From contig NZ_BMWC01000008.1 of NCBI RefSeq assembly GCF_014651035.1, forward strand, positions 62,001-126,000: 64,000 bases of DNA, in the 5' to 3' direction. Origin of the DNA: Streptomyces lomondensis (GTDB lineage Bacteria > Actinomycetota > Actinomycetes > Streptomycetales > Streptomycetaceae). The notes beneath the pieces were generated by a model. That model ran no database searches. It was not told where the DNA came from and saw only the letters and a list, made by a program, of their open reading frames with translations. Shown piece after piece: positions 49,563-57,967 of this stretch (within the stretch, counting starts at the first letter, position 1; every line of letters begins with the position of its first letter). The position numbers were made by a program, and so were the translations under genes.

Positions 49563-51648
49563 CGGTCTCCTTCTTCAGCAGGGTCCAGTCGGTGACGACC
49601 GGGACGAGGTCGCCGGCGAGCCACAGGGGGAGCTGGTCGCGGTGGTGGGGCGAGCCGGGGACGCCCGAGGCGCCGAGCGGGATCACCCAGCCGCTGTCCT
49701 CGCGCCGGGCCAGGTCCCAGACGTACCGGGCCGCCGGGCCCCGTGCGGCGCGGTCGGTGAGGCCCGGCACGCCCGAGGTGCACAGCACGCAGTCGTGGTC
49801 GCCGGACAGCCCCGGTTCGTCGTACGGCTGCTCCGGCTCCAGCGCCCGCCAGGGGGCGAGCCGGTGGGTGTCGCCCCAGACCCCGGCCGGTGGACGTGCG
49901 GCCACCTCCTCGACGGCCGCGCGGACCGCCGCCGGGCGGTCGATCCCGTACAGCTCCTCGGCGGCCAGCAGGTGTTCGAGGGCGAAGCCGACGCGCGGCA
50001 CGAGGGCGAGCCAGGGCAGGAACACCTCGGGGTACGCCGGTGGTGTCGCCAGCGCGGTGAACGCCGGGTGCGCCGCCAGGTGCCGTACGACCGCCGAGCG
50101 CACCGCCGCGTACAGGGCCGCGTCGGCGCTGCCGGCGTCCATGCGGCGGTTCCAGCCCAGGAGGCGGTCCCGGAGGGCGGCGGCCTCGGGGGTGAGGTCG
50201 TCGAGGGACTTGAGGTGGTTCAGGAGGGTGGTCGCGGAGGCGAGGTGGGTGTCCGTGTGGACGGCGGGCATGTCGGCGGCGGACCAGCGCTCCTTGCCGG
50301 CGAGCAGCGCGGCGATGCGGTCGTGGCGGTGGGGCGGGGCGAACTCGACGCCGAGGGGTTCGGCCGGGCCGCGCTGGTTGGCCATGACGGCGACGCCGTC
50401 GGTGAGCCCGGCGCGGGGCGTCTCGTGCCAGCCGCGCCACTCGTGGCCGGGCTCCCAGGCGGGCACCAGGCGCAGCCGGTTGGCCTCGGCGCGCAGCGGC
50501 ACCCGCCCGGCCACGCGGTGCAGCACACCGCCCTCGGTGTCGGCGGCCTGGACGACGTTGACGGGCTCGGCCCAGCGGTCGAAGGCCCGGTCCACATCGG
50601 CGACCCGGCGGGCCCGCAGCAGCGGCAGCAGGGCACCGAAGCCGAGGTCGCCGGTGACGCGGGGCGGGTAGCGCAGGCTGACGGCGACCGGGGGCAGGTC
50701 CGGCTCGGTGGTGCCGCCGTCCAGGCCCTCCGGTCCGCCGATGACCACCGGGCCCCGGCCGGTCTCGATCACCTCGACCTCGACCGGCTCCTCGCCCGCC
50801 ACCTCGACGGTCTCCGTGTGCCGGACGGCCCGCCGCCAGACGCCGTCCGGGTCCAGCGCCTCCACTCCGGCTCCGGTGCGCCGCAGCCGCTCCCGGTACA
50901 GGTCCTGGTAGTCGGCCATGGCGTTGGTGATGGCCCAGGCGACCGTGCCGGTGTGCCCGAAGTGGGCGATGCCGGGGACGCCCGGGACGGCGAGGCCCAC
51001 GACGTCGAACTCGGGGCAGGACAGCCGGATCTGCTGGTAGACGCCCGGGTCCTCGATCCAGCGGTGCGGGTCGCCGGCGATGAGCGCCTGCCCGGTGACC
51101 GTCCGCTCGCCGCCGACCAGCCAGCCGTTGCTGCCGGAGGTGCCGGGGCCGTCGGTGGCGAACAGGCCGACGGCGTCCGCGCCGAGGTGGGACACCACGT
51201 GCTCGCGCCAGAGCTTGGCCGGGAACCCGGCGAAGAGGATGTGCGTGGCGAGCCAGACGCCGAGGGGGGTCCAGGGCTCCCAGCGACCGGGAGCGAGCCG
51301 GGTGCGGGTGAACTCGGGGGCCGCGTCCGCTCCCTCGGCCAGCCCCGCGTTGACCCCGTCGACGTACGCCGTCACCCACGCGGCCGTCTCCGGGTCCTGT
51401 CTCTCCAGGTGCTCGAAGCAGCGTCTCGCCGTGTCGTCGAGTCCGGCCCGTCTGGCGAACCGGTCCCAGGCCAGGGCGCTCTCGCCGAGGAACGACGCCG
51501 AGGTGCCCCGCGCCCGGTGGCGCTCGACCTCCAGCTGCCAGGCCCGGTCCCGGGCGGTGACGAGGCCCTGCGCGTGGGCGAGTCCGGCCGCGCTGCCCGC
51601 GCGCAGATGCGGGATGCCCCAGGCATCACGGTAGATCTCGGTGGCCAC
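49555..51648 (-). CDS. penicillin-acylase family amidohydrolase, first gene of the iron-box operon
   Basis: The 697-residue protein starts MATEIYRDAWGIPHLRAGS, with the conserved AHAQGLVTARDRAWQLEVERHRA. The nucleophile region is GTSGSNGWLVGG (Ser after the propeptide), followed by the HWRWIEDP-like DPHRWIEDPGVYQQIRL and GHTGTVAWAITNAMADYQDLY. This is an N-terminal nucleophile hydrolase of the penicillin amidase family. In siderophore contexts such enzymes (desG-like, from memory) remove or add acyl caps. Signal sequence is not obvious. It is divergent from the SIP gene around an iron box at 51668-51686. Confidence 0.85.
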   Translation of the reverse strand: MATEIYRDAWGIPHLRAGSAAGLAHAQGLVTARDRAWQLEVERHRARGTSASFLGESALAWDRFARRAGLDDTARRCFEHLERQDPETAAWVTAYVDGVNAGLAEGADAAPEFTRTRLAPGRWEPWTPLGVWLATHILFAGFPAKLWREHVVSHLGADAVGLFATDGPGTSGSNGWLVGGERTVTGQALIAGDPHRWIEDPGVYQQIRLSCPEFDVVGLAVPGVPGIAHFGHTGTVAWAITNAMADYQDLYRERLRRTGAGVEALDPDGVWRRAVRHTETVEVAGEEPVEVEVIETGRGPVVIGGPEGLDGGTTEPDLPPVAVSLRYPPRVTGDLGFGALLPLLRARRVADVDRAFDRWAEPVNVVQAADTEGGVLHRVAGRVPLRAEANRLRLVPAWEPGHEWRGWHETPRAGLTDGVAVMANQRGPAEPLGVEFAPPHRHDRIAALLAGKERWSAADMPAVHTDTHLASATTLLNHLKSLDDLTPEAAALRDRLLGWNRRMDAGSADAALYAAVRSAVVRHLAAHPAFTALATPPAYPEVFLPWLALVPRVGFALEHLLAAEELYGIDRPAAVRAAVEEVAARPPAGVWGDTHRLAPWRALEPEQPYDEPGLSGDHDCVLCTSGVPGLTDRAARGPAARYVWDLARREDSGWVIPLGASGVPGSPHHRDQLPLWLAGDLVPVVTDWTLLKKETDV

Positions 51649-51667
51649 GCTGTGCCCCTACTTTCCT

Positions 51668-51686
51668 TTAGGTTAGCCTTGCCTAA
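51668..51686. promoter_or_regulatory. iron box (DmdR/DtxR-type operator)
   Basis: TTAGGTTAGCCTTGCCTAA matches the 19-bp actinobacterial iron box (consensus TTAGGTTAGGCTAACCTAA) at most positions. It lies 20 bp upstream of the acylase start and 43 bp upstream of the SIP start. It should repress both directions when iron is sufficient. Confidence 0.88.
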
Positions 51687-51728
51687 GTCAGAGCTGGGGC
51701 GAAATCGTACGCGAAGGGTGAACACGGG

Positions 51729-52451
51729 ATGGGGCAGGGGCGGGGTTGGGAGGGAGCGGTCCTACGACTGCTGCGCGCGAAGGACTTCGTGTTCACCGTG
51801 ACGGACGCCGAGGACGTCACCCCGGACTACCGGCGGCTGCGCTTCACCGACGGCGGTCTGCTGGCGGCGACCGGAGTCCACCCCACCATGTGGGTCCGGC
51901 TGTGGTTCGACAACGCGGGCAAGCCCCACCAGCGGGCCTACACCCTCGTCGACCCCGACCCGGCGGCCGGCACCTTCAGCCTGGAGTTCGCCCTGCACGA
52001 GGGGTGCGCCAGCGACTGGGCCCGGGCGGCGAAGCCCGGCGACACCATCGAGGCGACCGTCCAGGGCACCGGCTTCGAGCATCCCGACCCCGCTCCCTCC
52101 CACGTCTTCGCCGTCGGCGACCCGGCCTCCCTGCCGGCCATCAACTCCCTGCTGGACGCCCTCGGCTCCGCCCCGGCCACCGTCTGGTTCGAGGGCGGCG
52201 ACGACGACCTGCCGTTCCGCACCGACCCGGACCGGCACGAGCTGCGCAAGGTGCCCCGCCAGGACTCCGGCGCCCATCTGGTCGACCGCGTGAAGTCGGA
52301 CCTGCCCGGGCTGCTCCAGGACACCTCCGACCCGTACGTCTGGATCGCCTGCGACACGGCCACCACCCGGACGCTGGCGGCGTACGTCCGCAAGGAACTG
52401 GGCCTGCCCAAGCAGCGGGTGCACGCGCTGGGCTACTGGCGGGCCGGCTGA
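51729..52451 (+). CDS. siderophore-interacting protein (flavin-containing ferric-siderophore reductase)
   Basis: The 240-residue protein has the SIP layout: an N-terminal FAD-binding barrel with QRAYTLVDPDPAAGTFSLEFALH (the conserved R-x-Y-T) and a C-terminal NAD-binding-like domain (FAVGDPASLPAINSLLDAL, WIACDTATTRTLAAYVRKELG, HALGYWRAG). These proteins reduce ferric-siderophore complexes to release iron in the cytoplasm. It is divergent from the acylase operon and shares the iron box. The exact start among the first ATG codons is not certain. Confidence 0.9.
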   Translation: MGQGRGWEGAVLRLLRAKDFVFTVTDAEDVTPDYRRLRFTDGGLLAATGVHPTMWVRLWFDNAGKPHQRAYTLVDPDPAAGTFSLEFALHEGCASDWARAAKPGDTIEATVQGTGFEHPDPAPSHVFAVGDPASLPAINSLLDALGSAPATVWFEGGDDDLPFRTDPDRHELRKVPRQDSGAHLVDRVKSDLPGLLQDTSDPYVWIACDTATTRTLAAYVRKELGLPKQRVHALGYWRAG

Positions 52452-52488
52452 GGACGCGGCCGGACCCGCCCCGGGGGATGATCGGGGC

Positions 52489-53082
52489 ATGGACGTCACT
52501 CTTCACCTCGCCCAGGACCCCGAGGCGGACGCGCTGCTCGGCCGCAGTCCGCTCGCCGCGCTGGTCGGGATGCTGCTGGACCAGCAGATCCCGATGGAGT
52601 GGGCGTTCAAGGGTCCGGCGACGATCGCCCAGCGGCTGGGCACCGACGATCTGGACGCGCACGAGATCGCGGCGCACGCGCCCGAGGCCTTCGCCGCGCT
52701 GCTCTCCCAGAAGCCCGCGGTGCACCGCTACCCGGGCTCCATGGCCAAGCGGATCCAGCAGCTGTGCCAGTACCTCGTCGAGCACTACGACGGCGACGCC
52801 GAGGCCGTCTGGAAGGACGTCGGCACGGGCCAGGAGCTGCTGAAGCGGCTGGCGGAACTGCCGGGCTTCGGCAAGCAGAAGGCCCAGATCTTCCTCGCCC
52901 TGCTGGGCAAGCAGCTCGGGGTGCGGCCGACCGGGTGGCGGGAGGCGGCCGGCTCCTACGGCGAGCCCAAGTCCTTCCGCTCGGTCGCCGACATCACCGG
53001 CCCCGAGTCGCTGGCCAAGGTACGGGCGCACAAGCAGGAGATGAAGGCGGCGGCCAAGGCCGCGAAGGCCGCCGGCGGCTAG
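52489..53082 (+). CDS. HhH-GPD-type DNA glycosylase-like protein
   Basis: The 197-residue protein has a helix-hairpin-helix followed by Gly-Pro-Asp-like features: LAELPGFGKQKAQIFLALLGK at about 123-143 is the HhH-GPD signature region, with LVGMLLDQQIPMEWAFKGP and TIAQRLGTDDLDAHEIA earlier. The catalytic Asp is not obvious in this short version, and no Fe-S cysteine cluster follows. It is annotated in actinobacteria as a base-excision repair family protein, but catalytic activity is uncertain. Its stop codon (TAG at 53080-53082) is the left flank of a MITE. Confidence 0.75.
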   Translation: MDVTLHLAQDPEADALLGRSPLAALVGMLLDQQIPMEWAFKGPATIAQRLGTDDLDAHEIAAHAPEAFAALLSQKPAVHRYPGSMAKRIQQLCQYLVEHYDGDAEAVWKDVGTGQELLKRLAELPGFGKQKAQIFLALLGKQLGVRPTGWREAAGSYGEPKSFRSVADITGPESLAKVRAHKQEMKAAAKAAKAAGG

Positions 53083-53264
53083 GGCCTGTCGTTTGGATCA
53101 GGTCGCAGGGAAGTGACGGTGCTGTTCAGTGCCGGTGAGCGGGGTCTGGTGCGTGCAGCTGCAAGGCGGAGGAGGGCGTCGACGCGGAGCGTCGGCAACC
53201 GACGACAACGCGGCAGATGTGCGTGCCAGACCCCGCGTCTGCGGCGTGATCCAAACGACAGGCC
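53083..53264. mobile_element. MITE (182 bp) with perfect 18-bp terminal inverted repeats and CTAG flanks
   Basis: The left end GGCCTGTCGTTTGGATCA (53083-53100) is the exact reverse complement of the right end (53247-53264). Both ends abut CTAG (53079-53082 and 53265-53268), the flank pattern of some IS5-group elements. A nested inverted repeat (GGGGTCTGG ... CCAGACCCC) is inside. There is no transposase frame, so it is a non-autonomous element. Its insertion point is the stop codon of the upstream gene, and the target duplication may have restored a TAG. Confidence 0.9.
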
Positions 53265-53329
53265 CTAGCCGTCAGCCGCCTGGCCCGCCCCGGGTGGCGG
53301 GCCCCTCCGGCCCGGTCCAAGCATGGACC

Positions 53330-53758
53330 ATGACCGAGCCACCGAGCGGCTCCCCCTGGGAACCGGAGCGCGAACCCTCCCACGACCGCGCCCCCCGCCC
53401 GCCCCAGGGCCCGGAACCCTACGTCCCCGAGGGCCCGGGCCCGGACGGCCCGCACACCCACGAACGGCACGGTCACACACCGCCCGGCCCCCCTGACCGC
53501 TGGCCGCGGGACCCGCAGGCGCCCCAGGACCAGGGCCACCGCGAACGTCCCGGTCGCACGCCACCTGCCGGCCGGCCGGACACCTGGCCCCCCGACCCGC
53601 ACGGCCCGGCCCCCTCCGCACGCCGCAAGCCGCACACCACGAGCCGTCCCCCGGAGAGCGACCAGCGGTCGGCTCCCCTCGACCCCGGGCCCGCCGTACG
53701 CCGAGCGGGCGGTTCTCCGAGCGGGCGGGATGAACGGCCCGAACACGGCGGGGAATGA
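53330..53758 (+). CDS. proline-rich protein of unknown function
   Basis: The 142-residue protein starts MTEPPSGSPWEPEREPSH and is made of Pro, Gly, Arg, His and Asp with no predicted fold; residues 20-110 hold repeats of P-x-P-x-G-P. High GC3 supports coding. It has no membrane helix or clear signal. It stands 6 bp before the next small gene. The role is unknown, and it may be a disordered linker-type protein. Confidence 0.4.
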   Translation: MTEPPSGSPWEPEREPSHDRAPRPPQGPEPYVPEGPGPDGPHTHERHGHTPPGPPDRWPRDPQAPQDQGHRERPGRTPPAGRPDTWPPDPHGPAPSARRKPHTTSRPPESDQRSAPLDPGPAVRRAGGSPSGRDERPEHGGE

Positions 53759-53764
53759 CCTCCC

Positions 53765-54103
53765 ATGAACCCCGCACCCCAGCCGCTCCCCCGCGCCCCG
53801 CGCCGGAACGCCTGGCTGCGGGTGCTCGTCCTGCTGCTCGCCCTGCTCGTGCCCGGCGCGCACGCCGCGACGCACACGGGGCCGGCGGCCACCGTCCCGG
53901 GGGAGAGCACGACCGTCGAGTACGACGCCTTCGACACCGCCCTGCGCCTGCCGGCCCGCACCGCCCGCCGCACCCCCGTACCGCTGCGCCCGGCCCCTCT
54001 CCCCGCCCCCGGGCCCGCGTCCACCGCACGGCTCCCCGTGCCCGTGCCGCCGAGCCCGCCGCACGACCCCCGCCCCCTGCGTTCCGAGGTCCTGCGCTGC
54101 TGA
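53765..54103 (+). CDS. small secreted proline-rich protein
   Basis: The 112-residue protein has a convincing signal peptide (MNPAPQPLPRAPRRNAWLRVLVLLL...VPGAHAA) with predicted cleavage near residue 35. The mature part is Pro/Arg-rich with a final cysteine (LRC at the C-terminus). No family was recognised. It follows the Pro-rich gene closely. No strong ribosome-binding site is seen, so translation may be coupled. Confidence 0.5.
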   Translation: MNPAPQPLPRAPRRNAWLRVLVLLLALLVPGAHAATHTGPAATVPGESTTVEYDAFDTALRLPARTARRTPVPLRPAPLPAPGPASTARLPVPVPPSPPHDPRPLRSEVLRC

Positions 54104-54158
54104 ACGGACCCGCAACCGGTCCATCAGTGCCGCACGGAACGGAAGGAACGACACAGCC

Positions 54159-54290
54159 ATGCTTCAAGACCCGTACGCGGTCCTGCGCGCCCTGGTGCGC
54201 GCGGAGGCCGTCCGCAGCGCCCCCAAGCCGTCCCGGCCCAAGCCGGACACGCGCAAGCAGCAGCCCGTCAGGGAACAGGAGCGCGGCTGA
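54159..54290 (+). CDS. 43-residue basic protein of unknown function
   Basis: The frame encodes MLQDPYAVLRALVRAEAVRS followed by a Lys/Arg/Pro/Gln-rich tail ending QEQERG. GGAAGGA lies about 12 bases upstream. The N-terminal half could form one helix. It has typical Streptomyces codon use and is too short for family assignment. Confidence 0.4.
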   Translation: MLQDPYAVLRALVRAEAVRSAPKPSRPKPDTRKQQPVREQERG

Positions 54291-54474
54291 CCCACCGCGG
54301 CGGCGGAGGCGACCCGGTCGACGCCTCCGCCGTCCGGAACGCCGCGCCGTCCTGGTACTCGGGGGCCCGGGCGGGCCTGGGGCACGAAGAAGACGCCGAC
54401 CCCTTTCGAGCGAATCGGGCGCGCACGGGCAGGTCTCGCGGTCCGGCATATTCACGCCCTGTTCCCTTTTCGTA

Positions 54475-54494
54475 CCGCCTTGCGGGGTTTTTTT
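54475..54494 (+). terminator. weak terminator-like element with a T-rich tract
   Basis: CCGC-CTT-GCGG (54475-54485) is followed by GG and seven T residues (54488-54494). The stem is only 4 bp, but such a long T run is rare here. It lies before the next gene. Confidence 0.35.
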
Positions 54495-54554
54495 CGGCGT
54501 CGTACCTCGGCGCCATGGCTGCGCCCGGAAGGTCTTGACCGGTAGGCTTTCCGT

Positions 54555-54851
54555 GTGATCTTCAAGCGCATCGGAAACGGCCGGCCGTACCCCGACCACG
54601 GCCGGGAAAGCACCCGGCAGTGGGCGGACGTCGCGCCGCGCCCGGTCCGCCTCGATCAGCTCGTGACGACGAAACAGCAGCTCGACCTCGAGACCCTCCT
54701 CGCCGAGGACTCGACGTTCTACGGGGACCTCTTCGCGCACGTCGTGAAGTGGCAGGGCGATCTGTACCTGGAGGACGGCCTGCACCGCGCGGTGCGGGCG
54801 GCGCTCCAGCAGCGCCAGGTGCTGCACGCGCGCGTGCTCGAGCTCGACTGA
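54555..54851 (+). CDS. conserved 98-residue protein (named VapB-like in some annotations)
   Basis: The 98-residue protein starts VIFKRIGNGRPYPDHGR and contains LDQLVTTKQQLDLETLLAEDSTFYGDLFAHVVKW and a final RAALQQRQVLHARVLEL. Streptomyces genomes often label this sequence a type II toxin-antitoxin VapB family antitoxin. I see no ribbon-helix-helix or AbrB signature and no PIN-domain toxin next to it. The name is therefore not supported by context. GTG 54555 is the best start. Confidence 0.6.
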   Translation: MIFKRIGNGRPYPDHGRESTRQWADVAPRPVRLDQLVTTKQQLDLETLLAEDSTFYGDLFAHVVKWQGDLYLEDGLHRAVRAALQQRQVLHARVLELD

Positions 54852-54948
54852 CACCCGCCGGAAACGGGTTGGCCCTTTCGGGTTCCCCTGGGCGACGTCG
54901 AATGATCATCTAGTAGGCATCGTCGTCCGGGCGCACTACGCTGCGCTC

Positions 54949-55587
54949 ATGAGCATGCTGACTCCCCCCGGCATGGGCGGCAAGTACCGCATCACGGGCA
55001 ACAAGTACCCGCGGATGCGGCGGCCCCGGCGGCGCGGCAGGCTCGTCGTCCTGGTCGCCGCCTCCGCCGTCGTCCTCGGCGTGGGCGGCTGGGGCACGCT
55101 CCAGCTCGTCGACGTCTTCACCGGCGGCGGCAGAAAGGCTTCGGCGGCCGGCGGCGGCACGGAGTGCGGCCCCGCCACCAAGGCGAGCCCCTCGCCCAGC
55201 GCCAGGCCCCTGCCCGAGCCGCGCGCGATCACGGTCAACGTGCTCAACGCCACCACCCGCAGCGGCCTGGCGAAGAAGACCGCCGACGAGCTGAAGAAGC
55301 GCGGCTTCAAGATCGGCGACGTGGGCAACGCCAGCAAGGAGTACGACAAGAAGGTCAAGGGCCCCGGCGTGCTGCTCGGCCCCGCCGCCGCCCTCGACAC
55401 CTCGCTGCCCGTGCTCGGCACCCAGCTCCCGGGCGCCGAGCGGCGCACCGAGGCGGCCCGCAAGGGCACCGCCGTCGACCTCGTCATCGGCGACGGCTTC
55501 AAGGAACTGGCGAAGCGGACGGACGCCGACCAGGCCCTGACCAAGCTGGCCAGGCCCGAGCCGACGCCGACGAAGAAGGGCTGCTGA
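54949..55587 (+). CDS. LytR C-terminal domain membrane protein
   Basis: The 212-residue protein has a basic cytoplasmic N-terminus (MRRPRRRGR) and one membrane helix (about 36-55). The LytR_C domain at about 85-200 has ITVNVLNATTRSGLAKKTADELKKRGFKI and VDLVIGDGFKEL. This domain accompanies LytR-CpsA-Psr cell-wall ligases or stands alone, as here. The role is in cell-wall polymer attachment or envelope homeostasis (family knowledge). It is convergent with upp. Confidence 0.85.
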   Translation: MSMLTPPGMGGKYRITGNKYPRMRRPRRRGRLVVLVAASAVVLGVGGWGTLQLVDVFTGGGRKASAAGGGTECGPATKASPSPSARPLPEPRAITVNVLNATTRSGLAKKTADELKKRGFKIGDVGNASKEYDKKVKGPGVLLGPAAALDTSLPVLGTQLPGAERRTEAARKGTAVDLVIGDGFKELAKRTDADQALTKLARPEPTPTKKGC

Positions 55588-55615
55588 GCCCCGTAGGGCC
55601 CGGGGGCCGGCCGGG

Positions 55616-56251
55616 TTACTCGGCCGAGCCGTACATCCGGTCCCCCGCGTCTCCGAGGCCCGGCACGATGTAGCCGTGCTCGTTCAGGCGCTCGTCGACC
55701 GAGGCGGTCACGACCGTCACCGGCGTGCCCGCCAGCTCGCGCTCCATGACCTCCACGCCCTCCGGCGCGGCCAGCAGCACCACGGCGGTCACGTCGTCGG
55801 CGCCGCGCCGGATCAGCTCCTGGATCGCCGCGACCAGCGTCCCGCCGGTGGCGAGCATCGGGTCGAGCACGTACACCTGACGGCCCGACAGGTCCTCCGG
55901 CATGCGCGTGGCGTACGTGGAGGCCTGGAGCGTCTCCTCGTTGCGGATCATGCCGAGGAAGCCCACCTCGGCGGTCGGCAGCAGCCGCACCATGCCGTCC
56001 AGCATGCCGAGGCCGGCCCGCAGGATCGGCACCACCAGCGGACGCGGGTGGGACAGCTTGACGCCCGTGGTCGCGGCCACCGGCGTCCGGATGTCGACCT
56101 GTTCGGTGCGCACGTCGCGCGTGGCCTCGTAGGCGAGCAGGGTGACCAGCTCGTCGGCGAGACGGCGGAAGGTCGCGGAGTCGGTGCGCTGGTCGCGCAG
56201 CGTGGTGAGCTTGTGGGCGACCAGGGGGTGGTCGACGACATGGAGACGCAT
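55616..56251 (-). CDS. upp: uracil phosphoribosyltransferase
   Basis: The 211-residue protein starts [20 protein letters not shown]. It has the UPRT core [29 protein letters not shown] and the PRPP loop [18 protein letters not shown]. It salvages uracil to UMP. The length and motifs are canonical. It is transcribed alone on the minus strand. Confidence 0.97.
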   Translation of the reverse strand: MRLHVVDHPLVAHKLTTLRDQRTDSATFRRLADELVTLLAYEATRDVRTEQVDIRTPVAATTGVKLSHPRPLVVPILRAGLGMLDGMVRLLPTAEVGFLGMIRNEETLQASTYATRMPEDLSGRQVYVLDPMLATGGTLVAAIQELIRRGADDVTAVVLLAAPEGVEVMERELAGTPVTVVTASVDERLNEHGYIVPGLGDAGDRMYGSAE

Positions 56252-56384
56252 GCCGACAACAGTAACCGGGCCGGATGAGCCCGTCCGCCCGGCAAGCCCC
56301 CCGCCCGGCCGTCACCCGTTCGCTGGCGTCAAACCGCCCGTCCGGGGGAAAGTGGGAGGGACGGACTTGGGGGTGGTGAACCTG

Positions 56385-56618
56385 ATGCCCGACCGGGATT
56401 CCCTGGAAGATCCGTCGCCGCGCGCGCAGCCCGGGGCGGATCTGTACACCGACCGGACGGACCGGACGGACGAGTCGGACGCCGAGCGCCGCAGGCGCCG
56501 CGCCCGGTTCCTGCGCGACCTGGCCGAGGCGCGGGAGCTGCGCGACCGCGTCCAGCCGCGCCGCGCCAAGACGGCCCGGCTGCGGCACGCGATGCGCATG
56601 CGCACGTTCCGCTGGTAG
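56385..56618 (+). CDS. small Arg-rich conserved protein
   Basis: The 77-residue protein starts MPDRDSLEDPSPRAQPG and ends with a strongly basic helix-like tail (ERRRRRARFLRDLAEARELRDRVQPRRAKTARLRHAMRMRTFRW). It could bind nucleic acids or membranes. GTG codons 3 and 4 codons upstream are alternative starts. It looks like a conserved actinobacterial small protein, with no family name known to me. Confidence 0.55.
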   Translation: MPDRDSLEDPSPRAQPGADLYTDRTDRTDESDAERRRRRARFLRDLAEARELRDRVQPRRAKTARLRHAMRMRTFRW

Positions 56619-56893
56619 GAAACGGGTGAGGAAACCGCCGGGGAAGATCACGAACCGCGCGGGCGTTGTCGAGGTGGCCGTGCGTGGAGCGGGGCAAAGC
56701 CGCGTACGATCCGCAGGTGGCGGCAACGAGCGTGCGAGCAGAAGTGCCGGACACAGGGAGCCGAAGACGTCCCCTGAACGCCTTGTTTCTGCCACGATTC
56801 CGAGTGGGTGGGGCTCGGAGGAGCACTCCCCGCCCGCAACCTCCGCCGGGGGGACCCCCAACCGGCACGCCTATGACCAGTGGGAGAGTCACG

Positions 56894-57430
56894 GTGTACT
56901 TCGCCGCACTGCTCGCGCGCACCGAAGACGGGTGGGAAGCGAGCGACACAGAGCTCGACGATGTGGAAACCCTGTCGGATCTGGCCGACCTGGCCCGTGA
57001 AGCCTCCCCCGACGAGGACACGGTGCTCGTGCTCATCGAGCAGGAGGACGCCTGGTTCGGCGTGGTCCGCGTGGACGGCGAGGAGGACCCTCGCATCTAC
57101 GTCTCGGACGCCGCCGCCGCTGCCCGCAGCAGCTACGGCGAGATCCTGCTCACCGACGAGTTGCTCGGCCGGGATCCGGACGACGGGGACGTCCTGGACG
57201 CCCTCGACCTCGACGGCACCGAGGACGGTGAACCCGACGACGACGAGGCCGATGACGCCGAGCCGGTCGTCGGCACCGCCGACTCCGTGCCGCACGGCCC
57301 GGTCGGCGACGCCCAGATCCTGGACGACCTCGGCGTGAGCGAGAAGGAGCTGCGCTCGCTGACGACGGACGCCGTCACCGAGATCGCCGAGTCGCTGGGC
57401 GCCTCGGAGACCCTGGAGACCGTCCGCTGA
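56894..57430 (+). CDS. tRNA adenosine deaminase-associated protein
   Basis: The 178-residue acidic protein starts VYFAALLARTEDGWEASDTELDD and contains AAAARSSYGEILLTDELLG and long Asp/Glu runs. It is the actinobacterial protein always encoded next to tadA. GTG 56894 has GGGAG 7 bases upstream. The earlier ATG at 56873 is in frame but lacks a ribosome-binding site. It overlaps the possible CTG start of tadA. Confidence 0.88.
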   Translation: MYFAALLARTEDGWEASDTELDDVETLSDLADLAREASPDEDTVLVLIEQEDAWFGVVRVDGEEDPRIYVSDAAAAARSSYGEILLTDELLGRDPDDGDVLDALDLDGTEDGEPDDDEADDAEPVVGTADSVPHGPVGDAQILDDLGVSEKELRSLTTDAVTEIAESLGASETLETVR

Positions 57431-57486
57431 CCGCTCGTCCCGCCCCCGGGCCGCCGGATCCGGTACGGGACCCCTGGCGGCCCGCG

Positions 57487-57915
57487 ATGCGACGCGCCCT
57501 GGACGAGGCCGCCGAGGCCGTCCGGGGCGGGGACGTCCCCGTCGGCGCCGTCGTCCTCGCCGAGGACGGCACCGTGCTGGCGACAGGGCACAACGAACGC
57601 GAGGCCGGCGGCGATCCCACGGCCCACGCCGAGGTCCTCGCCCTGCGGCGGGCCGCGGCCGGGCTCGGGCAGTGGCGACTGGCCGGCTGCACGCTCGTGG
57701 TCACGCTGGAGCCCTGCACGATGTGCGCGGGCGCGATCCAGCAGTCCCGCGTCGACCGGCTCGTCTACGGCGCCCGCGACGAGAAGGCCGGCGCGGCGGG
57801 CTCCCTCTGGGACCTCCTCCGCGACCGGCGGCTCAACCACCGGCCCGAGGTGATCGAGGGCGTGCTCGCCGAGGAGTGCGCCCGGCTCCTCACCGAGTTC
57901 TTCCGCACCCGCTGA
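57487..57915 (+). CDS. tadA: tRNA-specific adenosine deaminase TadA
   Basis: The 142-residue protein from ATG 57487 has TAHAEVLALRRAAAGLG (H-A-E zinc/proton shuttle) and EPCTMCAGAIQQSR (P-C-x-x-C zinc ligands), the full TadA signature. It converts A34 to inosine in tRNA-Arg(ACG). The frame is open 20 codons upstream to a CTG at 57427 that overlaps the stop of the preceding gene (CTGA), and that extension (PDPVRDPWRPAMRR) looks conserved in my memory of the family. A CTG start is therefore possible. Confidence 0.93.
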   Translation: MRRALDEAAEAVRGGDVPVGAVVLAEDGTVLATGHNEREAGGDPTAHAEVLALRRAAAGLGQWRLAGCTLVVTLEPCTMCAGAIQQSRVDRLVYGARDEKAGAAGSLWDLLRDRRLNHRPEVIEGVLAEECARLLTEFFRTR

Positions 57916-57967
57916 ACCCCGAATACCGATTTCGGAGCACGCCGCATCTTGCTGTAAGGTCTCCCTC

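Noticed and set aside
54555-54851. VapB antitoxin of a toxin-antitoxin pair
   Set aside because: No toxin gene is next to it and no antitoxin DNA-binding motif is seen, so only the conserved protein is reported.
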